DNA of 64,000 nt from positions 39,570-103,569 of the forward strand of contig NZ_FNPV01000003.1 of assembly GCF_900107405.1 (NCBI RefSeq), written 5' to 3'. Made by a program: the position numbers and the translations under genes. The notes under the pieces are model-generated. The model had not been told where the DNA came from, did not search any database, and saw only the letters and a list, made by a program, of their open reading frames with translations. Below, in pieces: positions 18,835-26,297 of this stretch. Source of the DNA: Tindallia californiensis (GTDB lineage Bacteria > Bacillota > Clostridia > Peptostreptococcales > Tindalliaceae). The stretch's first letter is position 1. Every line of letters begins with the position of its first letter.

Positions 18835-21800
18835 TCACATATTAAGGTATTCTCTTAAAGATCGATAGGACAATTGAATGCCTACCTGTTTTCGCTCCAT
18901 TACTCTTAAAAAAGCCTCCGCTGTCTCAAGGGTTGTAAAGGTGGGGAGTTTATATAAAATACCCATTTTTCGAAGTTGATGACCTTGGGAATTTGTTTTG
19001 CGACTTCCTGACGGTGTATTGACAATAATATTGATTCGCTTATCCCGAATTTCTTTCAAAAGAGATTCTTTTTCTATCTCCTGGCAACGAACCCCATTTT
19101 CTTTAAGAAATTTAGAAGTTCCATTCGCGCTGTAACAACGAAATCCAAGCCTTGTATAATCACTGGCCAGTTTGAGACCCGCTTCCTTATCTTCGTCTTT
19201 TAATGAAAAATAAATGCCGCCTGTTTCAGGAAGGTGAATGCCAGAAGCGATAAAACCTTTCATTAAAGCTTTTACATAATCTTCATCTATCCCTAATACT
19301 TCACCCGTCGATTTCATTTCTGGCCCTAACGCCATATCTGCGTCCGAAATTTTTTCGGCCGAAAAAACGGGAACTTTTACCGCATAATAGGGTCTTGAAG
19401 GTAAAATACCTGTCCCATAACCCATTTCCGTTAGCGATTCTCCCAGCATGGCTCTTACAGCCAGCTTCACCATAGGAACATCTGTTATCTTGCTAAGAAT
19501 CGGTACGGTTCTTGAAGCACGAGGGTTTATTTCTATTACAAAAACGTCTTCTTCCTTTATCACATATTGAATATTGACCAAGCCTGTTATCGCCAACTTT
19601 TGAACAATAACTTTTGTCGTCTTTTCTATTTTTTCAAGAATCATTTTACTTGTTTTCTCTGCTGGATAAACAGAAATACTGTCTCCCGAATGCACCCCGG
19701 TTTTTTCGATATGCTCCATAATTCCCGGAATCAGGAGATTTTCCCCATCAGCTACTGCATCTACTTCTATTTCAACACCACTGATATATTGATCAACAAA
19801 CAGGGGATATTTCATAAAAAGTCGCTGCATCTCTTCCAGGTATTCTCTCATTTCATTTTCATCGCCAATAATTTGCATCCCTCTTCCGCCAATAACGTAG
19901 GAAGGTCTTACAATCACAGGATATCCTAATGTTTCAGCTTTTCTTATCGCATCTTCCTCTGAATCGGCGGACATTCCTTTTGGCGTTCCGATATTATGTT
20001 TTAGCAGAAATTCGTTGCATTTCATCCGATCTTCCGCCAGATCCATTGATGAAAAAGAAGTGCCTAGAATATTGACACCTCTGGCATATAGTTCTGGTGC
20101 CAAATTAACAGACGTTTGCCCTCCCAATTGAAGAATAACCCCCTCAGGCTTTTCCTCCCGAACCACATTCATGACATCATCAATATGCAGTGTTTCAAAA
20201 TAGAGCTTATCCGAGGTATCAAAATCCGTGCTCACCGTTTCCGGATTATTATTCATCATAATTGATTCATATCCAGCTTCTTTTATTGCCCAGGCACCAT
20301 GAACACAGCCGTAGTCAAATTCAATCCCCTGACCAATCCGAATTGGCCCTGACCCAATAACCAGTACTTTTTTATGATGGCTTATCCTATTCTCATTTTC
20401 CTCTTCGTAACAGGAATAATAATAAGGTGTCGCTGCTTCAAATTCACCGCCACAAGTATCCACCATCTTATATACAGGAAAAATAGCATGATCCTTTCTC
20501 AATTTTCTAAGTTCAGAAGCTTTTGTTCCTGACAGATCAAGAATTTCTTCGTCAATAAACCCCATCGATTCTGCAGCATAGAGCAATGCTTCGTTCATCT
20601 TTTCATCTTTTAGTCGTTTTTCCATATCGATAATATTTTTAATTCCTTGCAAAAACCAAAGATCTATTTGTGTCATTCGAAAAAGTTTCTCCAGTGTGTA
20701 CCCTCTTCTGACAGCATCCGCCAATGCAAAGATTCTTTCATCATCACAGGCATCTATTTTTCTATCCAACTCACTTTCTGCCAAATGACTCATTTGCGCT
20801 AAACGAAGTCCGGTAAAGTTCCCGTCTAAAGACGTAATTGCTTTGAGTAAAGCAGCTTCAAAACTTCTGGCAATGGCCATTACTTCACCAGTAGCTTTCA
20901 TTTGTGTCCCCAAGGTTCTATTCACATTCTTAAATTTTTCAAAGGGCCATTTAGGAAACTTTACCACCACATAATCTAAAACTGGTTCAAAAAACGCACT
21001 TGATTTTTTTGTAACGGCATTTTTAAGTTCATTCAGATGATAACCCACCGCAATTTTCGCAGCAATTTTTGCGATTGGATAACCCACGGCTTTTGAAGCC
21101 AACGCACTGGATCTACTAACCCTCGGATTTACTTCAATGACCACATATTCACAACTATTCGGATTCACAGCAAACTGAATATTACATCCACCGGAGACTT
21201 TAAGACTGCGAATAATTTTTATGGAAGCCTTTCGAAGCATTTGATATTCCCGATCTCTCAACGTCTGCGAAGGAGCTATCACAATGCTGTCTCCCGTATG
21301 AACCCCTACTGGATCCATATTTTCCATATTACATACAATCATGCAATTATCCTGGTGATCCCTTATCACTTCGTACTCTATTTCTTTCCAGCCTGCTACA
21401 CTTTGTTCTAAAAGTATCTGTCCGATAGGACTAGCCTTCATCCCTCTTTCAGCTATTTCCATTAAAGATTCGTCGTCAGTGGCAATCCCTCCACCATATC
21501 CTCCCAAGGTATAGGCAGGACGAATAATCACTGGATACCCCGCTTCCTCTATAAATGTTTTGCATTCGTCTAACCCTGTAGCAATAACACTTAACGCCAT
21601 CGGTTCATCAATTTCTTCTAATAATTGCTTAAAAGCTTCCCGATCTTCTGCTTTTTTGATTGTTTCGCTTTCTACACCTAACAACTTTACCCCCATAGAC
21701 TGCAAAATTCCATCGTTTTGAAGTTCCATCGCAATATTTAATGCCGTCTGCCCACCAAAACCAGCCAAAATGCCATCCGGCGCTTCTTTATTTAGTATCT

Positions 21801-22026
21801 GAAGAATGCTTTCCTTCGTCATAGGCTCTAAATATACTTTATCCGCTAAATCAACATCTGTCATAATGGTCGCAGGATTACTATTGACCAAAATGGTTTC
21901 AATTCCTTCTTCTTTAATGGCTTTACATGCCTGTGTTCCCGAATAGTCAAATTCAGCTGCTTGCCCAATCATAATTGGCCCTGATCCCAATATCATTATT
22001 TTTTTCAGTTCTTTATTTAAAGGCAT
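18835..22026 (-). CDS. carB: Carbamoyl-phosphate synthase large subunit
   Basis: 1063 residues with the expected internal duplication: two carboxyphosphate/carbamate ATP-grasp units, each opening with an LGSGPIxIGQ motif (near residues 12 and 560), and a C-terminal allosteric domain of about 130 residues. It makes carbamoyl phosphate from bicarbonate, ammonia from CarA and two ATP. Its start overlaps the end of carA by 10 bases and has GAAGGAG upstream. Grouping with argF suggests that its product mainly feeds citrulline and arginine; no pyrimidine genes are adjacent. Confidence 0.98.
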   Translation of the reverse strand: MPLNKELKKIMILGSGPIMIGQAAEFDYSGTQACKAIKEEGIETILVNSNPATIMTDVDLADKVYLEPMTKESILQILNKEAPDGILAGFGGQTALNIAMELQNDGILQSMGVKLLGVESETIKKAEDREAFKQLLEEIDEPMALSVIATGLDECKTFIEEAGYPVIIRPAYTLGGYGGGIATDDESLMEIAERGMKASPIGQILLEQSVAGWKEIEYEVIRDHQDNCMIVCNMENMDPVGVHTGDSIVIAPSQTLRDREYQMLRKASIKIIRSLKVSGGCNIQFAVNPNSCEYVVIEVNPRVSRSSALASKAVGYPIAKIAAKIAVGYHLNELKNAVTKKSSAFFEPVLDYVVVKFPKWPFEKFKNVNRTLGTQMKATGEVMAIARSFEAALLKAITSLDGNFTGLRLAQMSHLAESELDRKIDACDDERIFALADAVRRGYTLEKLFRMTQIDLWFLQGIKNIIDMEKRLKDEKMNEALLYAAESMGFIDEEILDLSGTKASELRKLRKDHAIFPVYKMVDTCGGEFEAATPYYYSCYEEENENRISHHKKVLVIGSGPIRIGQGIEFDYGCVHGAWAIKEAGYESIMMNNNPETVSTDFDTSDKLYFETLHIDDVMNVVREEKPEGVILQLGGQTSVNLAPELYARGVNILGTSFSSMDLAEDRMKCNEFLLKHNIGTPKGMSADSEEDAIRKAETLGYPVIVRPSYVIGGRGMQIIGDENEMREYLEEMQRLFMKYPLFVDQYISGVEIEVDAVADGENLLIPGIMEHIEKTGVHSGDSISVYPAEKTSKMILEKIEKTTKVIVQKLAITGLVNIQYVIKEEDVFVIEINPRASRTVPILSKITDVPMVKLAVRAMLGESLTEMGYGTGILPSRPYYAVKVPVFSAEKISDADMALGPEMKSTGEVLGIDEDYVKALMKGFIASGIHLPETGGIYFSLKDEDKEAGLKLASDYTRLGFRCYSANGTSKFLKENGVRCQEIEKESLLKEIRDKRINIIVNTPSGSRKTNSQGHQLRKMGILYKLPTFTTLETAEAFLRVMERKQVGIQLSYRSLREYLNM

Positions 22027-23096
22027 TTCTTTCGCTCCTTCATATTTTCAATAAATTGGTCAAAAAGATATTCTGTATCTTGAGGACCAGGAGACCCTTC
22101 CGGATGAAACTGAACTGAAAAAACAGGCAGAAATTCATGTTGCATCCCTTCAAGACTATCATCATTAAGATTGGTATGTGTTATCATCATGCCTTTTTTT
22201 ATGACGCTTTCCGCATCAACCACGTAACCATGATTTTGTGAAGTAATATACGCTTTCTTTTTGAGTTGGTCATATACGCCATGATTACCACCACGATGTC
22301 CATATTTCATCTTAAAAGTATTTCCACCAACGGCATGTGCAAGAAGCTGATGTCCCATGCAGATTCCAAAAATAGGCCGCTCTTTTAGCCATTGTCGAAT
22401 AAGTTCAATACCCGTCACGGCTTCCGCTGGATTGCCAGGCCCATTACTAATCAATAATCCGTCCAGTTCATAGGATTTCATCTCATCAAAGGAAGTATTA
22501 TAAGGAAAAAGCATGATATCACAACCTCTTATTTTTAAAGCTTCCAATATATTTGCCTTTACTCCAAGATCTAGCACCGCTACCCGACAGCCTTCCCCAG
22601 GAATGTGCTTTGGCTTAGAAACGCCAACCTCTTTCATCCAGTCTTCTTCCAACGTGGTTCCTTCTAACAGTTGCCTTAATGTCTCTTCAGCAATTTCTTC
22701 ATTCGATATCACCGCTTTGATAGCTCCCACTTCTCTGATTCGCTTCGTAATGCTTCTGGTATCCACCTCCGCTATACCCGGCAACCCTAGCTGTTGCATC
22801 ATATGCTCCAAGGTTGATTCGCTGGAATAATGAGATGGATGTTGAGAAATTGATTTCACAACCATTCCTCTCGCATAAATTCCTTCGGACTCAGACTCTC
22901 TTAAAGATATTCCGTAATTTCCTATCAGAGGATATGTCATCGTAACAATTTGACCAGCATAGGAAGGGTCTGTCAAAATTTCCTGATACCCGGTGATAGA
23001 CGTATTAAAAACCATTTCTCCAACAGCCGTTCCACTTCGTCCAAACCCTTTCCCTCTATAGATGGACCCATCTTCAAACAAAAGTGTTCCTTTCAT
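22017..23096 (-). CDS. carA: Carbamoyl-phosphate synthase small subunit (glutaminase)
   Basis: A class I glutamine amidotransferase of 359 residues. The catalytic Cys is in FGICMGHQLL, the His/Glu pair in VQFHPEGSPGP, and the N-terminal CPSase domain has GYQEILTDPSYAGQIVTMTYP. It hydrolyses glutamine and passes ammonia to CarB. The ATG at 23096 follows AAAGGAG. It lies 41 bases after argF in the same transcript. Confidence 0.98.
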   Translation of the reverse strand: MKGTLLFEDGSIYRGKGFGRSGTAVGEMVFNTSITGYQEILTDPSYAGQIVTMTYPLIGNYGISLRESESEGIYARGMVVKSISQHPSHYSSESTLEHMMQQLGLPGIAEVDTRSITKRIREVGAIKAVISNEEIAEETLRQLLEGTTLEEDWMKEVGVSKPKHIPGEGCRVAVLDLGVKANILEALKIRGCDIMLFPYNTSFDEMKSYELDGLLISNGPGNPAEAVTGIELIRQWLKERPIFGICMGHQLLAHAVGGNTFKMKYGHRGGNHGVYDQLKKKAYITSQNHGYVVDAESVIKKGMMITHTNLNDDSLEGMQHEFLPVFSVQFHPEGSPGPQDTEYLFDQFIENMKERKKCL

Positions 23097-23137
23097 AACA
23101 ACGCTCCTTTAAGCCTTGGCTGATTAAACTCGGTTGA

Positions 23138-24226
23138 TTAAAAATGACCAGAAGGCCCCATTGTTGCTACTAACATTGCTTTAATGGTATGCATTCGATT
23201 TTCTGCTTCATCAAATACGACAGACTGCTCACTTCTAAAAACCGCATCCGTTACTTCTAATTCTGATATGCCATGTTGATCATATATGCCTTTACCCATA
23301 CTGGTTTCCGTATCATGAAAAGCTGGTAAACAATGCATAAAAATAGTGTCCGGATTACCCGTTTTACTCATAAGAAACTCATTTACCTGATAAGGCACCA
23401 GTAATTCTATACGCTCTTCAAACTGATCTTCTTCTCCCATCGAAACCCATACGTCTGTATAGATAACATCGGCCCCCTTAACTCCTTCTATCGGATTTTC
23501 GAACCACTGAATGTTAGCTCCCGTTTCCATCGCCACCTCTTGCATTTCTTGCATTAGGGTTTTATCCGGCGCAAGGCTGGCAGGGGATACGGCTCTGAAA
23601 TTCATCCCCATCTTAGCGGCTCCTATCATTAGGGAATTTGCCATATTGTTGCGAGCATCACCCACATAGGCAAAGGTTACTTCCTCTAAGGGTTTATCCA
23701 GCTTTTCCATGATCGTCATCCAGTCCGCCAATATTTGAGTAGGATGATATTCGTCTGTTAAACCATTCCATACAGGAACACCCGCATGTTTCGCTAGCAT
23801 TTCTACCGTGTCCTGATGGTAGCCACGAAATTCTATCCCTTCATAATAACGGCCTAATACTTTTGCGGTATCTTCCACAGATTCTTTTTTTCCCATCTGA
23901 GAATCCTTCATGTCCAGAAAAGTAGCATTGCCTCCTTCTTGCATCATAGCTACTTCAAAAGCACAACGGGTGCGTGTTGAAGTTTTTTCAAAAAGCAGCA
24001 CAATGTTTTTCCCTTTAAGCAAGTCATTGTGCCGTCCCAGTTGTCGTTGTTTTTTCAACTCAATAGCCAGATTTAGTAAGCTTTTTATTTCTTCCGGTGT
24101 ATGATTTTTTAGTGTTAAAAGGCTTTTTCCCTTCCATGGTTTCGCTTTCTGCAGCACATCTAGTAATCTATTATCGCTATCAGCCGCTAAGGAACCGCCT
24201 TTATGAGTCCAAAATTGTTTTTTCAT
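23138..24226 (-). CDS. argF: Ornithine carbamoyltransferase
   Basis: Converts ornithine and carbamoyl phosphate to citrulline. The carbamoyl phosphate site is STRTRCAFEVA and the ornithine site contains MHCLPAFHD; FAYVGDARNNMANS is also typical. The biosynthetic (ArgF) and catabolic (ArcB) forms are hard to separate by sequence; the operon with carAB argues for biosynthesis. I start it at ATG 24226 (MKKQFWTH), which has GAGGTGAT four bases upstream; an in-frame ATG at 24262 falls at the -10 side of the promoter and would be untranscribed. 362 residues. Confidence 0.95.
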   Translation of the reverse strand: MKKQFWTHKGGSLAADSDNRLLDVLQKAKPWKGKSLLTLKNHTPEEIKSLLNLAIELKKQRQLGRHNDLLKGKNIVLLFEKTSTRTRCAFEVAMMQEGGNATFLDMKDSQMGKKESVEDTAKVLGRYYEGIEFRGYHQDTVEMLAKHAGVPVWNGLTDEYHPTQILADWMTIMEKLDKPLEEVTFAYVGDARNNMANSLMIGAAKMGMNFRAVSPASLAPDKTLMQEMQEVAMETGANIQWFENPIEGVKGADVIYTDVWVSMGEEDQFEERIELLVPYQVNEFLMSKTGNPDTIFMHCLPAFHDTETSMGKGIYDQHGISELEVTDAVFRSEQSVVFDEAENRMHTIKAMLVATMGPSGHF

Positions 24227-24253
24227 TTTAATCACCTCAACACATTTTTTATA

Positions 24254-24282
24254 ATTATACATTCTATAGTATTTTTATGCAA
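24254..24282 (-). promoter_or_regulatory. argF promoter with ARG-box-like sequence
   Basis: Minus-strand TTGCAT (24277-24282), 17 bases, then perfect TATAAT (24254-24259). The sequence overlapping the -35 (TGCATAAAAATAC) resembles half of an ArgR operator (TGAATAAAAATTCA). It lies between the leader hairpin and argF. Confidence 0.65.
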
Positions 24283-24289
24283 GCTTTTT

Positions 24290-24415
24290 TATTCAAAAAA
24301 ATAAAGAGTGATCTCCTGCGACATTTCGTAACAGGAGATCACTCTCTAAGGTTGACCACTCTTCTACGGTGGAGATACTTCTTTTAATTTCCAATAGCAA
24401 TACCAAAGGTGGTCA
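24290..24415 (-). ncRNA. Structured leader RNA with terminator upstream of argF (unrecognised class)
   Basis: On the minus strand a domain of about 60 bases is closed by TGACCAC (24409-24415) with GTGGTCA (24353-24359). It is followed by a perfect 14-bp terminator hairpin, AGAGTGATCTCCTG (24332-24345) with CAGGAGATCACTCT (24305-24318), and a T-rich tail. ATCTCC inside the first domain (24371-24376) could pair with GGAGAT of the terminator 3' arm, giving a possible antiterminator. It does not match any riboswitch or T-box consensus I know. It could be an attenuator for argF-carAB or a stand-alone small RNA. Confidence 0.5.
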
Positions 24416-24471
24416 TTCATAATAATTCATTTTGCTTACTATTTATTCTTCATTTTGAATTTTCATCTACA

Positions 24472-24497
24472 GTCAAAAAGTCGTCCGAAGACGACTT
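24472..24497 (-). terminator. veg terminator
   Basis: Minus-strand hairpin AAGTCGTC-TTCG-GACGACTT with a stable TTCG loop and a following TTTTT, overlapping the veg stop codon. Confidence 0.85.
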
Positions 24498-24763
24498 TAG
24501 CTGACTTTGATTGGTCTGTTATTTTCGCAAATGGTGATTTCTACGGTTTCTGTCAGGATATCACAGTAACTGTAGGAAACTTTCCTGTCTGTGTCAAAGT
24601 CACCAAAAACCTTGACGATGAAAATACTCGGATAAGTATCTTCTAAGATCCCTTCCCGAACGACAATCCGTTTTCTTCCTTTGTTCGCTTTAAGTGTGAC
24701 TCTTTTTCCCAGATACCCTTCAATGGTCTTCTTGATTTCGCCCAGCGTATTTCGGTCAGCCAA
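24497..24763 (-). CDS. veg: Veg family protein
   Basis: An 88-residue protein matching the Veg family (GEIKKTIEGYLGKRVTLKANKGRKR near the start, split here by common features; YSYCDILTETVEI at the end). In B. subtilis Veg stimulates biofilm matrix gene expression; its biochemical function is not settled. The start is TTG 24763, five bases after AGAGGTG. Two good promoters precede it. Veg has a famously strong promoter in Bacillus, and the same seems true here. Confidence 0.93.
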   Translation of the reverse strand: MADRNTLGEIKKTIEGYLGKRVTLKANKGRKRIVVREGILEDTYPSIFIVKVFGDFDTDRKVSYSYCDILTETVEITICENNRPIKVS

Positions 24764-24794
24764 ATCATCACCTCTTTCACCTATTCCTTAAACC

Positions 24795-24823
24795 AGTTTA
24801 CCATAAGTGAAAGCGCTTGTCAA
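24795..24823 (-). promoter_or_regulatory. Proximal veg promoter with cre-like dyad
   Basis: Minus-strand TTGACA (24818-24823), 17 bases, TAAACT (24795-24800). The spacer contains an AAGCGCTT dyad (24808-24822: TGA-AAGCGCTT-G-TCA) that resembles a CcpA cre site, although it deviates from the full consensus. Confidence 0.6.
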
Positions 24824-24838
24824 TTGATTTAATAAACT

Positions 24839-24867
24839 ATTATACATTCCCTCGACAGTCTTGTCAA
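24839..24867 (-). promoter_or_regulatory. Distal veg promoter, perfect sigma-A consensus
   Basis: Minus-strand TTGACA (24862-24867), exactly 17 bases, TATAAT (24839-24844). This is the strongest-looking vegetative promoter in the window. Confidence 0.88.
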
Positions 24868-24933
24868 ACAAAAATTAGGTTTTTTCATCAGTTTTTAGTT
24901 GTTTTTTGGTTATTTATGCCTATTGCCTTTTCC

Positions 24934-25785
24934 TTATTTGCCACAGGGAATTAAAAGTACTGGCCTTTTAGAATGTCTGGAAACCGCATCCGAGGTGCTT
25001 CCAAGCAATAATGATTTCAACAGCCCAGCGCCTCTAGTAGCCATCACTACCAGTGTTGCATTTTCCTGTTCAGCCGTAGTAGTAATCAGTTTCGAAGGCA
25101 ATCCCACATCTACTTTTATCTTTACAGTTATCCCTAAAGATCGAAAATCTTCGGCAATTTCTTCAAGTTTTTTACGATAATCTTCCAAAATTCGCTCAAC
25201 TTCTTCTCTGGTTTCGCCATGCTCTGCCACAGACATCAGGATCATTTCATCAATTCCAGATTTCATTTCCTTTATCTCGTCCAGTACTAATTGTGAACAT
25301 TTCGAGAAATCTACAGGCACCACAACTTTCTGGAACTTACTAATGCAAATATTTTGCAGTTCTTCATCTTCGTCTTTCCGATACTTTTCTATTAAAACAG
25401 GCGTCGTCGTCATGCGAATGAGATCAAAGGTAGTGCTTCCCAGAAATATTTCTCTCAATATACTTTTTCCAATTGAACCTATTAAAATCATCGACGCTTC
25501 TTCTTTCTCAGCAATATGGGCAATTTCAGAAGCCGCAAACCCACCTAACACACTGATTTTCGTTGTTATGTTTTTCTTTTTTAGTTCCTCAGCTACTGCT
25601 TGAAGTTTTTCTTCTGTTTCCTTTTGAATGGAAACAATGGATCGATCTTCTCCTATTCTCAAATCGATCACATGCACCAGCACTACTTCTTCTAACCCGT
25701 TATCCACCAGCTCCTGTACACAGTTGAGTAATTTACTGGATGCGGGAGAAAAATCCATTGCAATCACTACTTTTCTTACTAACAT
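24934..25785 (-). CDS. Tandem universal stress protein (two UspA domains)
   Basis: 283 residues made of two Usp domains (about 1-140 and 148-283). The first keeps the ATP-binding motif G-2X-G-9X-GST (GSIGKSILREIFLGST). In the second the first Gly is replaced by Ala (ATRGAGLLKSLLLGST). Tandem Usp proteins are cytoplasmic nucleotide-binding stress proteins; the specific role is unknown. The ATG at 25785 follows AAGGAGG at a 10-base distance. No operon partner is evident. Confidence 0.92.
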   Translation of the reverse strand: MLVRKVVIAMDFSPASSKLLNCVQELVDNGLEEVVLVHVIDLRIGEDRSIVSIQKETEEKLQAVAEELKKKNITTKISVLGGFAASEIAHIAEKEEASMILIGSIGKSILREIFLGSTTFDLIRMTTTPVLIEKYRKDEDEELQNICISKFQKVVVPVDFSKCSQLVLDEIKEMKSGIDEMILMSVAEHGETREEVERILEDYRKKLEEIAEDFRSLGITVKIKVDVGLPSKLITTTAEQENATLVVMATRGAGLLKSLLLGSTSDAVSRHSKRPVLLIPCGK

Positions 25786-25878
25786 CAGAAATCATCCTCC
25801 TTTTGGCTGCTTATTTACTTATCTTATACCCATAAAACGCATTATTTATATACTACCCTTAATCCTTGAAATAGTGCA

Positions 25879-25909
25879 TAAAAAAAAGCGGTTAACACCG
25901 CTTTTTTAA
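25879..25909 (-). terminator. Terminator of the HesB-like selenoprotein gene
   Basis: Minus-strand hairpin AAGCGGT-GTTA-ACCGCTT followed by a run of eight Ts, about 25 bases after the stop codon at 25933. The mirror T run makes it potentially bidirectional. Confidence 0.88.
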
Positions 25910-25932
25910 GAACTTCTTAGTTTTGTTTTCGT

Positions 25933-26226
25933 TTAACAACCACCGCTAGTACTTTCACCTGCATAGTTTACCATAAACCTTTTTCCAAGAAAACCAGAAC
26001 TAAAATCTACCACTACAGAACCAAAGTGTTCATCTGTATTCTCATCAACCACAAATTCAATGTCTTCTACTACCTGCTCTACGTCACCATCTTTTGCCTC
26101 GTCCAGAGACAGCGCAAACCTTGGACCTGCTCATCCAATACCAGATACGTAGATTCGTACTTTTTTACCATTCTCATTTTGCTTTAGAATTTCTTTTTTC
26201 GCTGCTTCTGTTATCGTGATTTTCAT
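25933..26226 (-). CDS. HesB/IscA-like selenoprotein with in-frame UGA (Sec32)
   Basis: Read through one TGA (26131-26133), the frame gives a 97-residue HesB/IscA-like protein: MKITITEAAKKEILKQ, then YVSGIG-U-AGPRFALSLDEA, and a Cys-ending tail STSGGC. The TGA falls exactly where HesB/IscA-type proteins have their first cluster-ligand Cys, and HesB-like selenoproteins are a known bacterial selenoprotein family. Sequence similarity continues on both sides of the TGA, so a nonsense mutation is less likely. It has its own ATG with GGAGG upstream, a promoter and a terminator. The expected role is iron-sulfur cluster handling. Without reading UGA as Sec, annotation software would miss or split the gene. 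Confidence 0.9.
26101..26126 (-). promoter_or_regulatory. Candidate bacterial SECIS hairpin
   Basis: Four bases after the TGA, GTCCA (26122-26126) pairs with TGGAC (26101-26105) around a 16-base loop that includes GU residues. Position and size fit a bacterial SECIS element, which lies in the coding sequence directly 3' of the UGA. The stem is short, so this needs folding to confirm. Confidence 0.55.
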
Positions 26227-26265
26227 TTCTTTTTCCTCCCTTCCCCCAGGGGCGGGGTCAATATT

Positions 26266-26294
26266 ATTCTACTACTTTCTATTGTTTTTGTCAA
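26266..26294 (-). promoter_or_regulatory. Promoter of the HesB-like selenoprotein gene
   Basis: Minus-strand TTGACA (26289-26294), 17 bases, TAGAAT (26266-26271), directly after the pepA stop. This indicates independent transcription of the selenoprotein gene. Confidence 0.78.
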
Positions 26295-26297
26295 CCT

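Noticed and set aside
26131..26133. The TGA as a nonsense mutation making a hesB pseudogene
   Set aside because: It replaces precisely the conserved ligand Cys, the frame is otherwise intact on both sides, and HesB-like selenoproteins are a known family.
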